7,905 nt of DNA, from contig CAYUOU010000116.1 in assembly GCA_964446485.1 (NCBI GenBank), positions 1 through 7,905 of the forward strand. The letters are read 5' to 3'. The stretch's first letter is position 1; every line of letters starts with the position of its first letter. Below the pieces are notes generated by a model, which was not told the DNA's origin, searched no databases, and worked only from the letters and a program-made list of their open reading frames with translations. Of the stretch, positions 1 to 6,648 are shown in pieces. The DNA is from JBDRRP01 sp964446485. Lineage in GTDB: Bacteria > Desulfobacterota > Desulfobacteria > Desulfobacterales > JBDRRP01. A program made the translations under genes and the position numbers.

Positions 1-37
1 GTCATCCCGGGCGAGCGCAGCGAGACCCGGGATCCAG
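1..37. repeat. Palindromic intergenic element, left copy
   Basis: A 37-bp element with perfect 8-bp inverted arms (ATCCCGGG at 4-11 and CCCGGGAT at 26-33) around a 14-nt loop. A second copy in the opposite orientation lies at 7766-7802 and matches at 33 of 37 positions. One pair of differences is compensatory and keeps the stem paired. It resembles the small dispersed REP-like palindromes found between genes in many proteobacterial genomes. It sits downstream of the last gene of the cluster and could form a stem in the transcript, but there is no T-run to make it a standard intrinsic terminator. The element may extend beyond the window edge. Confidence 0.75.
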
Positions 38-153
38 TTGGTTGAACCGCCGCGGGCACAGAGAAGAGCAATGGGTGGGTACTGACGCGCCGAAGGGCAA
101 ACCGGCAGTTCTTTGTGCGCTTCGTGTCCTTCATGGTAATTGACCAAATACTT
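38..153. other. Non-coding tail downstream of acyP
   Basis: No gene is supported in these 116 bp. The stretch holds three related 9-nt units in tandem at 112-138 (TTTGTGCGC, TTCGTGTCC, TTCATGGTA on the plus strand), which look like an imperfect intergenic repeat. I found no convincing intrinsic terminator for the minus-strand genes here: there is no strong GC stem followed by a T-run immediately after the acylphosphatase stop codon. Confidence 0.5.
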
Positions 154-438
154 CTAGTAGCGCACCTGAAAGTCCGCATACTCGCCTGACGCAGTCTCCC
201 ATTCGATCTCCACATCATCCACGCGGGCATGGGGCGGGCCCTGCCGACACCAGTCGATGAGCGCCTCGACCCGGTCGCGGGCACCTTCCACCTCTGCCTC
301 GACGGTGCCGTCTGGCAGATTGCGCACCCAGCCGCCGAGACCGCCGATCCGCCCCGCAGCAGACTGCGTGGATCCCCGATACCAGACCCCCTGCACCTTG
401 CCCCGAACGATGAGATGTGCCCGGGCCGTTTCCGTCAT
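154..438 (-). CDS. acyP: Acylphosphatase
   Basis: Acylphosphatase (EC 3.6.1.7), a small cytosolic enzyme that hydrolyses carboxyl-phosphate bonds such as those of acetyl phosphate or carbamoyl phosphate. The 94 residues match the usual length of about 90-100. The signature loop GKVQGVWYR (residues 13-21) supplies the phosphate-binding arginine R21, and GWVRNLPDGTVE (36-47) supplies the catalytic asparagine N40. The start is an ATG that overlaps the ligase stop codon as ATGA (435-438), and a GGAG Shine-Dalgarno lies 8 nt upstream inside the ligase reading frame. This gives tight translational coupling to the ligase. It is the last gene of the set, and the stop is TAG. Family assignment is very secure. 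The physiological substrate is unknown, as for most bacterial members. Confidence 0.95.
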   Translation of the reverse strand: MTETARAHLIVRGKVQGVWYRGSTQSAAGRIGGLGGWVRNLPDGTVEAEVEGARDRVEALIDWCRQGPPHARVDDVEIEWETASGEYADFQVRY

Positions 439-2378
439 GATGATCGCTCCTTTGATTTCGAATTCGATGGATGCTTCAGTGGGTCACCGCCTGAGCCATC
501 TTCTTCCGCCACCAGGGCCATGAATTCCGCTTCGCTGATCCGTTCTACCGCGTGTTGACGCGCCTTGGCGAGTTTGCTGCCCCCCACGTTTTCCCCGCAG
601 ACCAGCAAATCGGTGTTTCCACTCACCGTCTTTTGAATCGTTGCTCCAGCCACTCTGGCAATGGCCTCCATCTCAGCACGCGTGCCATGAACCATTTTAC
701 CGGTAAACACGATGCCTTTGTCTGAGATGGGGCTTTGAATGCCGGCCGTCACGGCTTCAAGGGGTGTGCGCGTCAGATTGAACCCAAGTGCCAGCATGTG
801 AAGAAACGTCTCCCGGATATCATTCATGCCTCCGGCGATGTTGGCGGCCTTTTTCTCCCCGAACCCCTTGAGTGCGGCAATGTCTTCGGCGGAGACGCCG
901 GACAGCGCTTCCAGGGTGAAATGTCCCAGCAGCTTGCGGCCGTCACCGACACCCACATCAGGAATGCCGAACGCGGCGAGAAACCGCCAGTCTTCCAGTG
1001 GCTGGCTTCGGCTGTGAGTCATGGCCGTAAAAAGATTCTTCGACTGCACGGGGCCGAAGCCCAGGGCTTCGAAATCCGCTTCTGTCATGCCGTAAATAGC
1101 CTCGATGCGGTCAAAACCGGCATCGACAAGTTTTTCGACGGAGCGAATGCCGAACCAATCGGCGTTGCCCAGCATATTGAACCAGTGCCGCACCCGCTGG
1201 ACAAGTTGATCTCGACAACTGAACCGATTGGGGCAGCGTAAAAATTTCTCAGAAGCCGCGGCTTCGTCACCCCGCTGCAATGCGGTGCCGCATGATGGGC
1301 AGGTATCGGGTATACGCGGCGATACTGCCGGAGAAATAACCGATTCGAGCTTGGGAATCACTTCTCCACTGCGAACGATTTCGATACGCGCGCCGGGCCC
1401 GATGCCGTCCGCTTCGACCCTGGCCGCGTTATGCGCCGTCACCCGCCGGATGGTGGCGCCGGAAAGACGCACCGGATCCACCTCCATCACCGGGGTGACA
1501 TTGCCGGTGCGCCCAACCTGCCACGTTACCTCGTTGACCGTGGTCGTTGCCGTCTCGCCGCGGCGTTTGTAGGCGATTTGCCACCGATAGTGATGGGCGG
1601 TGCGTCCCATGGCTTCACGCACCGCTGCGTTGTCCACCTGGACCACCACCCCGTCCACTGGATAATCGATGTCTGAAAGCAATTCGTCGTATATACCTTC
1701 GATGCCCGTGACCAGTGTCTCGGCATCACCGATCCAGTCCGGCAATTGCCCGTAGCAGACAAAATGCACGACGCCGTCCTCCAGGGCGCGGCGAGCCAGG
1801 TCGTTGGCCTGCTCAGAGGCAATGATCCCCACCACCAGATTGCGGGGGTGCTCGAAATCATCGGCAAGACGGGCCTCGAAATATGACTTCGACATGACCA
1901 CCTCCCCCAGTCCACAGCCCCGGCCGTTGACGGCAACCACCCCCTTGTCGTACGCGCCGGTGATATCATAGCCGAACTCACCGTCACCACGGGTCACCAA
2001 CCGCTGACCATCGTCGCGACCGGCCACGCCATCCAATTTGGGAGTGACGCGATAGCGGATTTCTTCCGCTCCCGTGCCTTCTGCCGCCTTCTGTACCCGT
2101 GCGGTAAATAGGGTCATTGCCCGCGGCGTGTAGGCTTTTTCGATGGACAGCATGGGTGTGTCGTGCCGGATTTTCCGTTTGCCGGGGAATGCCTCCGGCT
2201 CCACAACCTGTAGGAAAGGGTGCTCCGGAGCCAGTACTCGCAATGCTTCCACCAACCGGTCGTATTCGCCGTCGGTGACCAGCGGCGTACCCCGGCGGTA
2301 GGCCTCGTTGTAACGCGTCAACCGTTCCGCAAGGTCGGCAACCCGATCCGTGGCGTCGGCCTTTGATGATGGGCTCAT
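435..2378 (-). CDS. ligA: Divergent NAD+-dependent DNA ligase (LigA family)
   Basis: LigA-type DNA ligase of 647 residues (E. coli LigA is 671). The domains appear in order. The NMN-binding Ia domain is at about 13-80 (DGEYDRL at 36-42, HDTPMLS at 72-78). The adenylation domain follows with KLDG (nucleophile K114), TRGDG (129-133), GEV (E159), HPRN (177-180), DGVVVQV (242-248) and WQIAYK (K271). The OB fold contains QVGRTG and HNA. A zinc finger has C360, C363, C382 and C388, followed by helix-hairpin-helix repeats, a BRCT domain at about 551-623 and a hydrophilic tail. The ATG at 2378 overlaps the phosphorylase stop as ATGA, with GGAAG 7 nt upstream. The frame stays open further upstream, but only as a shadow of the phosphorylase. 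Several positions essential in E. coli LigA differ (K290 is Q247, R208 is A187, R277 is L234, H23 is R28). It may therefore be a specialised or weakly active paralogue rather than the housekeeping ligase. Confidence 0.85.
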   Translation of the reverse strand: MSPSSKADATDRVADLAERLTRYNEAYRRGTPLVTDGEYDRLVEALRVLAPEHPFLQVVEPEAFPGKRKIRHDTPMLSIEKAYTPRAMTLFTARVQKAAEGTGAEEIRYRVTPKLDGVAGRDDGQRLVTRGDGEFGYDITGAYDKGVVAVNGRGCGLGEVVMSKSYFEARLADDFEHPRNLVVGIIASEQANDLARRALEDGVVHFVCYGQLPDWIGDAETLVTGIEGIYDELLSDIDYPVDGVVVQVDNAAVREAMGRTAHHYRWQIAYKRRGETATTTVNEVTWQVGRTGNVTPVMEVDPVRLSGATIRRVTAHNAARVEADGIGPGARIEIVRSGEVIPKLESVISPAVSPRIPDTCPSCGTALQRGDEAAASEKFLRCPNRFSCRDQLVQRVRHWFNMLGNADWFGIRSVEKLVDAGFDRIEAIYGMTEADFEALGFGPVQSKNLFTAMTHSRSQPLEDWRFLAAFGIPDVGVGDGRKLLGHFTLEALSGVSAEDIAALKGFGEKKAANIAGGMNDIRETFLHMLALGFNLTRTPLEAVTAGIQSPISDKGIVFTGKMVHGTRAEMEAIARVAGATIQKTVSGNTDLLVCGENVGGSKLAKARQHAVERISEAEFMALVAEEDGSGGDPLKHPSNSKSKERSS

Positions 2379-3139
2379 GAGGTCACTTCCAGCGTCGAGA
2401 GCGCGTCCGCGAGGCACCGGCAAAGCAGACGGCGATGGTTTTTGAACCGTGAGTCCGTGAACCCCGTTTTCCAGTCGTTTTCCTGCAGCGCATCGGAGAC
2501 TACCAGCACGCAGGAGAGTGCCGCGCCCCGATAGGCGGCCACGGTCATGAGTGCCGAGGTTTCCATGTCCACCGCCACAGCGCCTTTTTTGCGAAACGCG
2601 TCGATGCGAGATGGGGTCTCCCGGAAAATGGCATCGGTGGTCCACACCTTCCCGGTGTGTACCGGCACACCGGCCTGATCCAGTGCGTACCGAATGGGCC
2701 CTGGCAGCGGCAACACCGCAGACACCGGCACCGTCCGGCCCGGCGCACCGCCGTAATGGGGCGAGGTCCCCTCGTCGCAGAACGCCCCATCGGGAACCAT
2801 CACATCGCCGATACCGACGTGGTCGGCAATGCTTCCGCACCAGCCGAAGAACAACACCGATCGGGCACCCCAGGCCAGCAGGGTTTCCAATGTCATCACC
2901 GCCTGGGGGGCGCCCAGCACCGGCCCGGCCAAGGTATTCCCGGCGTCGCCGATGCCGGTGAGCATGCGGCCAAGATACAGCGGTCTTTCCACGGTGCCCG
3001 TGCCGGCGACCCGTTCACGAATCATCTCGTGGTCGGGCGCAACGCCGGCAATGACGGCAAGGGGGCCAAGGCGGGGGGTCCGCGGGCTCACCACCGGCTT
3101 TACCAGACTTTCCTCAGCAATGCCGTCCACGGGATTCAT
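2375..3139 (-). CDS. Nucleoside phosphorylase (PNP/UDP phosphorylase family)
   Basis: A 254-residue member of the PNP_UDP_1 family, cytosolic enzymes that split nucleosides with phosphate (or, in relatives, with water) to free base and ribose-1-phosphate. Supporting motifs are the phosphate/sugar-site glycine stretch FFGWCGSIADHVGIGD (97-112), the DEGTSPHY segment (122-129), TTDAIFRET (167-175), the ribose-binding AVDMETSAL (189-197, with M192-E193) and VVSDAL (213-218), where an Asp usually contacts the base. The base preference cannot be read from this. The ATG at 3139 has AAGGG 9 nt upstream. The frame extends further upstream only through a TTG at 3274 and lacks family sequence there. Its stop overlaps the ligase ATG as ATGA. 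Assignment to the family is firm; purine versus uridine or another substrate is open. Confidence 0.87.
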   Translation of the reverse strand: MNPVDGIAEESLVKPVVSPRTPRLGPLAVIAGVAPDHEMIRERVAGTGTVERPLYLGRMLTGIGDAGNTLAGPVLGAPQAVMTLETLLAWGARSVLFFGWCGSIADHVGIGDVMVPDGAFCDEGTSPHYGGAPGRTVPVSAVLPLPGPIRYALDQAGVPVHTGKVWTTDAIFRETPSRIDAFRKKGAVAVDMETSALMTVAAYRGAALSCVLVVSDALQENDWKTGFTDSRFKNHRRLLCRCLADALSTLEVTS

Positions 3140-3276
3140 CGCACCACGCCCTTTCGACCAATATTTCGGTAGGCCCCAAACAATGGCGCCACGCTCTTTC
3201 GGCCCTGCCCCTAACGGCTGACACGGGACGACAACGAAGCATGGCGCTATTGAAGTGGCAAGCCGGCACCACAAGA
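3140..3276. other. Spacer between the two gene sets
   Basis: A 137-bp gap between the small gene and the phosphorylase, the longest inside the cluster. It contains a 16-nt near-repeat (3141-3156 and 3186-3201, 14 of 16 identical), of which the leftward copy includes the phosphorylase ribosome binding site. A TTGCCA (minus strand, about 3253) resembles a -35 box, but I find no matching -10 at proper spacing. I see no intrinsic terminator with a T-run. A separate promoter for the phosphorylase-ligase-acyP set is plausible from the spacing but not demonstrated. Confidence 0.4.
3149..3153 (-). promoter_or_regulatory. Ribosome binding site of the phosphorylase gene
   Basis: AAGGG on the minus strand, 9 nt before the ATG at 3139. 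It supports this start over the longer open frame, which has only a TTG near 3274. Confidence 0.6.
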
Positions 3277-3531
3277 TTACGCGGGTTGGCTGTAGCGCAT
3301 CATTTCCTCTTTGATGTCATCGATCGTGTCGTAGAGCCAGAGCACATCTTCGATGGTCAGCCGGCCGGCTTTGACAGGGGCGCGAGGCGTTCCGTCCTTC
3401 TTCATCAGGAGCCTCGGCCCGATCTGCAATTTTGCTTCGCCGTCACCATATTTATTGATGCTCACGACGAGGCCGGTCTCCTCACACCGCCATTGCTTCA
3501 GTGCTTTATCTAAATTTGGATCGTATGGCAT
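3277..3531 (-). CDS. Small conserved-looking protein, possibly PC4/YdbC-like
   Basis: An 84-residue protein with no signal peptide, membrane segment or cysteine pair (a single Cys, C16). I do not recognise it with certainty. The coding case rests on a clean GGAG 7 nt before its ATG, a position 36 bp after glyS in the same direction, and a sensible globular composition. The pattern is an N-terminal helix with W14, strands with GLVVSINKYGDGEAKLQIG (20-38), a KKDG turn (44-47), a strand ending PVKAGRLT (52-59), then a long acidic C-terminal helix (IEDVLWLYDTIDDIKEEMM, 60-78). This strand-strand-strand-helix order with a K-x-G-x-LT stretch before the helix resembles PC4/YdbC-type single-stranded nucleic-acid-binding domains. 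That resemblance is my inference by eye, and a lineage-specific unknown family is equally possible. Confidence 0.7.
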   Translation of the reverse strand: MPYDPNLDKALKQWRCEETGLVVSINKYGDGEAKLQIGPRLLMKKDGTPRAPVKAGRLTIEDVLWLYDTIDDIKEEMMRYSQPA

Positions 3532-3567
3532 ATCAGCACTCCAAGTGTTGTCATCGACTGCAGAAGA

Positions 3568-5649
3568 TTAAGCAGAAATCTGCGAGAAATCGGCCACTGT
3601 CCCGAACACCGTGGCGATATCGCTAAGCAGCGACAGCCGGTTGTTCCGCAGGGCCATGTCGTCTGCCATGACCATCACCTCGTCGAAAAAGGCATCCACG
3701 GCGCTGCGAAGAGTGGCCATCTCCCGAAGCGCCCGGTCGAAATCCTCATCGGCCAGGCTGTCGGTGACGCTTTGTTCCATCGTGAGGTAGGCGGTATGCA
3801 GCGTCGATTCCGACGCATCCTGAAATAGTTTCGGATCCACGGCGGGCAATTGTGATGTCTCCGCCTTCTTGATGATGTTGACCACCCGTTTAAAGGCAAC
3901 GGCCAACGGTTCGAAATCGGCTGCCGACTTCATGGTTTCCAAGGCATTCACTCGAGCCCAGGTATTGGGAATGTGGTCCACGCCCACGGCGGTCACCGCA
4001 GAGATGATGTCCTTTGAATAGCCCTCTTCAGCGAGGAGACGCTCGATACGCCGCTGGAAGAAATCAATGATCTGGGCCTCGGCTTCGACCGCAGGCTGGG
4101 AAGCGCTGTCGGCAAACGGTGCCAGGGCGTGGCGAACCATCCCCTGCAGGGACAAGGGGAGTTTGTTGGCCAACGCGATCTGGGTAATGCCGATGGCCTG
4201 GCGGCGCAGGGCATAGGGGTCTGCCGCGCCGGTGGGCACCAGACCGATACTGAAGCAGCCACAGATGGCGTCCAGCTTATCGGCGATGCTCACCAGGGCT
4301 CCGGTGAGGTTTTCGGGCAGGGGCCCGCCAGAGTAGGTGGGCCGGTAGTGGCCTTCGATGGCGGTTGATACTGACGACGGTTCCCCATCGACATCGGCGT
4401 AAACCCTCCCCATGATCCCCTGGAGTTTGGTGAACTCTACGACAACATGGCTCACGAGATCCGATTTGCACAGCTGGGCAGCGCGTTCGACATGGGCTTT
4501 GACGGCGGCGCCGTCTGGGCCGAGATTGTCTGCCAGATAGGCGCCCAGCCGTCCGATGCGCCCTGTCTTTTCGTACATGGATCCGAGTTTGGCGAGAAAC
4601 AACACGCCCTTGAGTTTTTCCACCCGTTTTAGGGCGGGGATTTTCACGTCGGCCTGGTAAAAGAAGCGGGCATCGCTGAGCCGCGCACGCAGCACCCGCT
4701 CGTGCCCGATGGCCACCAGATCCATATCGCGGGTCTTGGTATTGTTGACGGCGATAAAGCAGGACATCAATTTCCCATCGTCATCCACGATGGCGAAATA
4801 CTTCTGGTGCTCACGCATGGCGGTGATCAAGATTTCTTTGGGGATTTCCAGGAAGGCGTCTTCGAAATGCCCCACGGTGGGAAACGGGTTCTCCACCAGA
4901 TTGGTGACAATGTCGAGAAGTTCCTCATCGGCAAGTACTTTGCCGCCGGCACGCTTGGCCGCCGCCTCGACCCGTTCGGCCACGAGACGGCGCCGCTCGG
5001 CGATGTCAACGATCACCTGGGCCTCATCCAGCAGCGATACGTAATTGTCAGGGTGGTCGATCTTCAGGCGCTTGCCGTTCATGAAATAATGGCCACGGGT
5101 GAAGCGATTGGAGCGCACGTTGCCGACGGTAAAGCTAACGACGGATTTTCCATAAAGCGCCACAATGGAATGAATGGGGCGTGCGTAGGTGATGCTCAAG
5201 TTTGCCCATCGCATGGATTTGGGGAACGGCACCGACTGCACCACTTCCGGGAGCAGTGTTTTCAGCACCGTGCGGGTGGCCAGTCCCCGTTCGGTCTTGC
5301 GGGCGCTCAGGTAGTCCCCTTTCGACGTTTTGGTCACTTTCACTCGACTGGGGGCCACGCCGACCTTTTCAGCGAATTTGATACCGGCCATGGTCAGACC
5401 GCCATCGGCGTCTTTGCCGATGCTCGCCGGGGGGCCCAGAACTTCAGTGGACAGCGCCGCCTGTTTGGGCGCTACGTCTGCGACAATGATGGCCAGCCGG
5501 CGAGGGGTTCCATACTGCGTGATGGCGCCGTGGGCGATGCGCGCCGATTCGAATCGTTTTTGCAGGCGGGCGGCCATGGCATCCAGCGCCGGCCGGATAT
5601 AGCCGGCGGGGATTTCTTCAGAGCCGATCTCGAGCAGTATACTATCCAT
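3568..5649 (-). CDS. glyS: Glycine--tRNA ligase beta subunit
   Basis: Beta subunit of the bacterial heterotetrameric glycyl-tRNA synthetase (EC 6.1.1.14). It binds tRNA-Gly and assists the alpha subunit, which makes glycyl-adenylate. At 693 residues it matches the family's usual length of about 690. Recognisable blocks are the N-terminal LLEIGSEEIP (5-14), YGTPRRL (46-52), FPKSMRW (142-148), the MREHQKYF stretch (278-285), the HD-like region HVERAAQLCKSDL (386-398) to KLQGIMG (408-414), ADKLD (457-461), DPYALRRQA (477-485), and a C-terminal DALR-type tRNA-binding helical region with VAFKRVVNIIKK. The ATG at 5649 is chosen over the in-frame GTG at 5658, because the AGAGG Shine-Dalgarno overlaps that GTG and sits 8 nt before the ATG. 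It follows glyQ after 79 bp, and the stop is TAA. Confidence 0.98.
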   Translation of the reverse strand: MDSILLEIGSEEIPAGYIRPALDAMAARLQKRFESARIAHGAITQYGTPRRLAIIVADVAPKQAALSTEVLGPPASIGKDADGGLTMAGIKFAEKVGVAPSRVKVTKTSKGDYLSARKTERGLATRTVLKTLLPEVVQSVPFPKSMRWANLSITYARPIHSIVALYGKSVVSFTVGNVRSNRFTRGHYFMNGKRLKIDHPDNYVSLLDEAQVIVDIAERRRLVAERVEAAAKRAGGKVLADEELLDIVTNLVENPFPTVGHFEDAFLEIPKEILITAMREHQKYFAIVDDDGKLMSCFIAVNNTKTRDMDLVAIGHERVLRARLSDARFFYQADVKIPALKRVEKLKGVLFLAKLGSMYEKTGRIGRLGAYLADNLGPDGAAVKAHVERAAQLCKSDLVSHVVVEFTKLQGIMGRVYADVDGEPSSVSTAIEGHYRPTYSGGPLPENLTGALVSIADKLDAICGCFSIGLVPTGAADPYALRRQAIGITQIALANKLPLSLQGMVRHALAPFADSASQPAVEAEAQIIDFFQRRIERLLAEEGYSKDIISAVTAVGVDHIPNTWARVNALETMKSAADFEPLAVAFKRVVNIIKKAETSQLPAVDPKLFQDASESTLHTAYLTMEQSVTDSLADEDFDRALREMATLRSAVDAFFDEVMVMADDMALRNNRLSLLSDIATVFGTVADFSQISA

Positions 5650-5657
5650 CGCTTTCA

Positions 5658-5662
5658 CCTCT
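5658..5662 (-). promoter_or_regulatory. Ribosome binding site that fixes the glyS start
   Basis: AGAGG on the minus strand, 8 nt before the ATG at 5649. The alternative GTG start at 5656-5658 overlaps this site, so it has no usable spacing. The protein therefore most likely begins MDSILLEIG, three residues shorter than the longest frame. Confidence 0.7.
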
Positions 5663-5671
5663 CATCAGATT

Positions 5672-5690
5672 CGCCCTATCGATCAGGGCG
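5672..5690 (-). other. Stem-loop in the glyQ-glyS spacer
   Basis: Perfect 6-bp inverted repeat (CGCCCT at 5672-5677, AGGGCG at 5685-5690) around a 7-nt loop, lying 22 nt upstream of the glyS ATG. On the transcribed strand it is followed by AATCTGATG, not a T-run, so it is not a standard terminator. It could be an mRNA processing or stability hairpin that tunes the glyQ to glyS ratio, or an incidental palindrome. Confidence 0.45.
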
Positions 5691-5728
5691 GTTACATGTC
5701 CAATTGCGTATGACACGGCAACTACGGA

Positions 5729-6613
5729 TTACTTCAGCACGATGCCTCGCTGGAGCAGTGGGTATCCCATTTCCTTGCGCTGATTGACATACCCCTCGGC
5801 GCACAGACGGGCCAGGCTGCGGATTCGACCGATGTAGCCGGTCCTTTCGGTGACGCTGATGGCGCCGCGTGCGTCCAGCAGATTGAAGGTGTGGGAACAT
5901 TTCAAACAATATTCGTAAGCCGGCAGAACGAGACCGTCGGCAATCATTTTCTGCGACTCGGCCTCGTATTTTCCGAAGAAATTGAAGAGCATCTCCACAT
6001 CGGCCTTTTCGAAATTATAGGTGGATTGCTCAACTTCCTGCCGATGGTGTACGTCGCCGTATTTGACGTGGGCGTTCCACTGCAGGTCGTAGACATTGTC
6101 CACGCCCTGGAGATACATGGTAATCCGCTCCAGGCCATAGGTCAGTTCCACAGAGATGGGGGCGAGTTCGATGCTGCCACAAAGCTGAAAATACGTGAAT
6201 TGCGTGATTTCCATGCCGTCGAGCCACACTTCCCATCCCAGCCCTGCGGCACCGAGGGTCGGCGATTCCCAGTCATCCTCGACGAAGCGGATGTCGTGCT
6301 CCATGGGATCCACCCCCAAGACTTTCATGCTGTCCAGATACAACTGCTGCGATTCCAGCGGAGACGGTTTCAGGATCACCTGGTACTGGTAATAATGCTG
6401 GAGGCGGTTGGGATTCTCGCCATAGCGGCCGTCCGTGGGCCGACGAGACGGTTGTACGTAAGCCACATTCCACGGTTCGGGTCCAAGCGCCCGCAGCAGC
6501 GTGGTGGGATGAAAGGTTCCCGCCCCCACTTCCATGTCATAGGGTTGGGCCAGCACGCAGCCTTTCTTCGCCCAAAAACGGTTCAGCGCCATAATCACGT
6601 CTTGAAAATACAT
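5729..6613 (-). CDS. glyQ: Glycine--tRNA ligase alpha subunit
   Basis: Alpha (catalytic, class II) subunit of glycyl-tRNA synthetase. It binds glycine and ATP and forms glycyl-adenylate, and works as an alpha2-beta2 complex with GlyS encoded just downstream. At 294 residues it falls within the family range of about 290-305. The N-terminus MYFQDVIMALNRFW and GCVLAQPYDMEVGAGTFHP (18-36) are typical. Motif 2 is at 51-70 (AYVQPSRRPTDGRYGENPNR), the substrate-site block is DDWESPTL (113-120) followed by GWEVWLDGMEITQFTYFQ, and motif 3 is ELTYGLERI (156-164). The ATG at 6613 has an AGAGG 5 nt upstream; the longer open frame to 6832 is only antisense-like extension over the kinase gene. One oddity is GAAGLG at 121-126, where E. 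coli GlyQ has GAWGLG. The stop is TAA. Confidence 0.98.
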   Translation of the reverse strand: MYFQDVIMALNRFWAKKGCVLAQPYDMEVGAGTFHPTTLLRALGPEPWNVAYVQPSRRPTDGRYGENPNRLQHYYQYQVILKPSPLESQQLYLDSMKVLGVDPMEHDIRFVEDDWESPTLGAAGLGWEVWLDGMEITQFTYFQLCGSIELAPISVELTYGLERITMYLQGVDNVYDLQWNAHVKYGDVHHRQEVEQSTYNFEKADVEMLFNFFGKYEAESQKMIADGLVLPAYEYCLKCSHTFNLLDARGAISVTERTGYIGRIRSLARLCAEGYVNQRKEMGYPLLQRGIVLK

Positions 6614-6648
6614 GTGTCCTCTCTTCTCCAATAGCCTCGCCAGGTGTG

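Noticed and set aside
1..153. Intrinsic terminator after acyP using the left palindrome
   Set aside because: The stem is strong but has a 14-nt loop and no T-run within the window, and the same element also lies upstream of the cluster, so it is better called a dispersed repeat.
735..1241. Open frame of 168 codons on the plus strand
   Set aside because: Antisense to the ligase zinc-finger and HhH region. Composition is that of a shadow frame.
2379..2840. N-terminal extension of the ligase by 154 codons
   Set aside because: It runs through the phosphorylase gene in another frame, is Arg/Cys/His-rich, and the LigA Ia domain begins right after the ATG at 2378, which also forms the ATGA overlap.
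3140..3274. Longer phosphorylase starting at a TTG near 3274
   Set aside because: The extra 45 residues show no family similarity and the start lacks a Shine-Dalgarno. The ATG at 3139 has one.
5651..5668. Minus-strand CTGATGA followed by GAAA, like a hammerhead ribozyme core
   Set aside because: The bases between the two motifs cannot form stem II, and there are no flanking stems I and III. The stretch is explained by the glyS ribosome binding site.
4702..5787. Open frame of 361 codons on the plus strand
   Set aside because: It lies entirely antisense to glyS and its leader, has a His/Gly/Asp-rich composition typical of reversed GC-rich coding sequence, and shows no family motif.
5891..6634. 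Open frame of 247 codons on the plus strand
   Set aside because: Antisense to glyQ, a strongly conserved gene. No recognisable domain and no supporting start signal.
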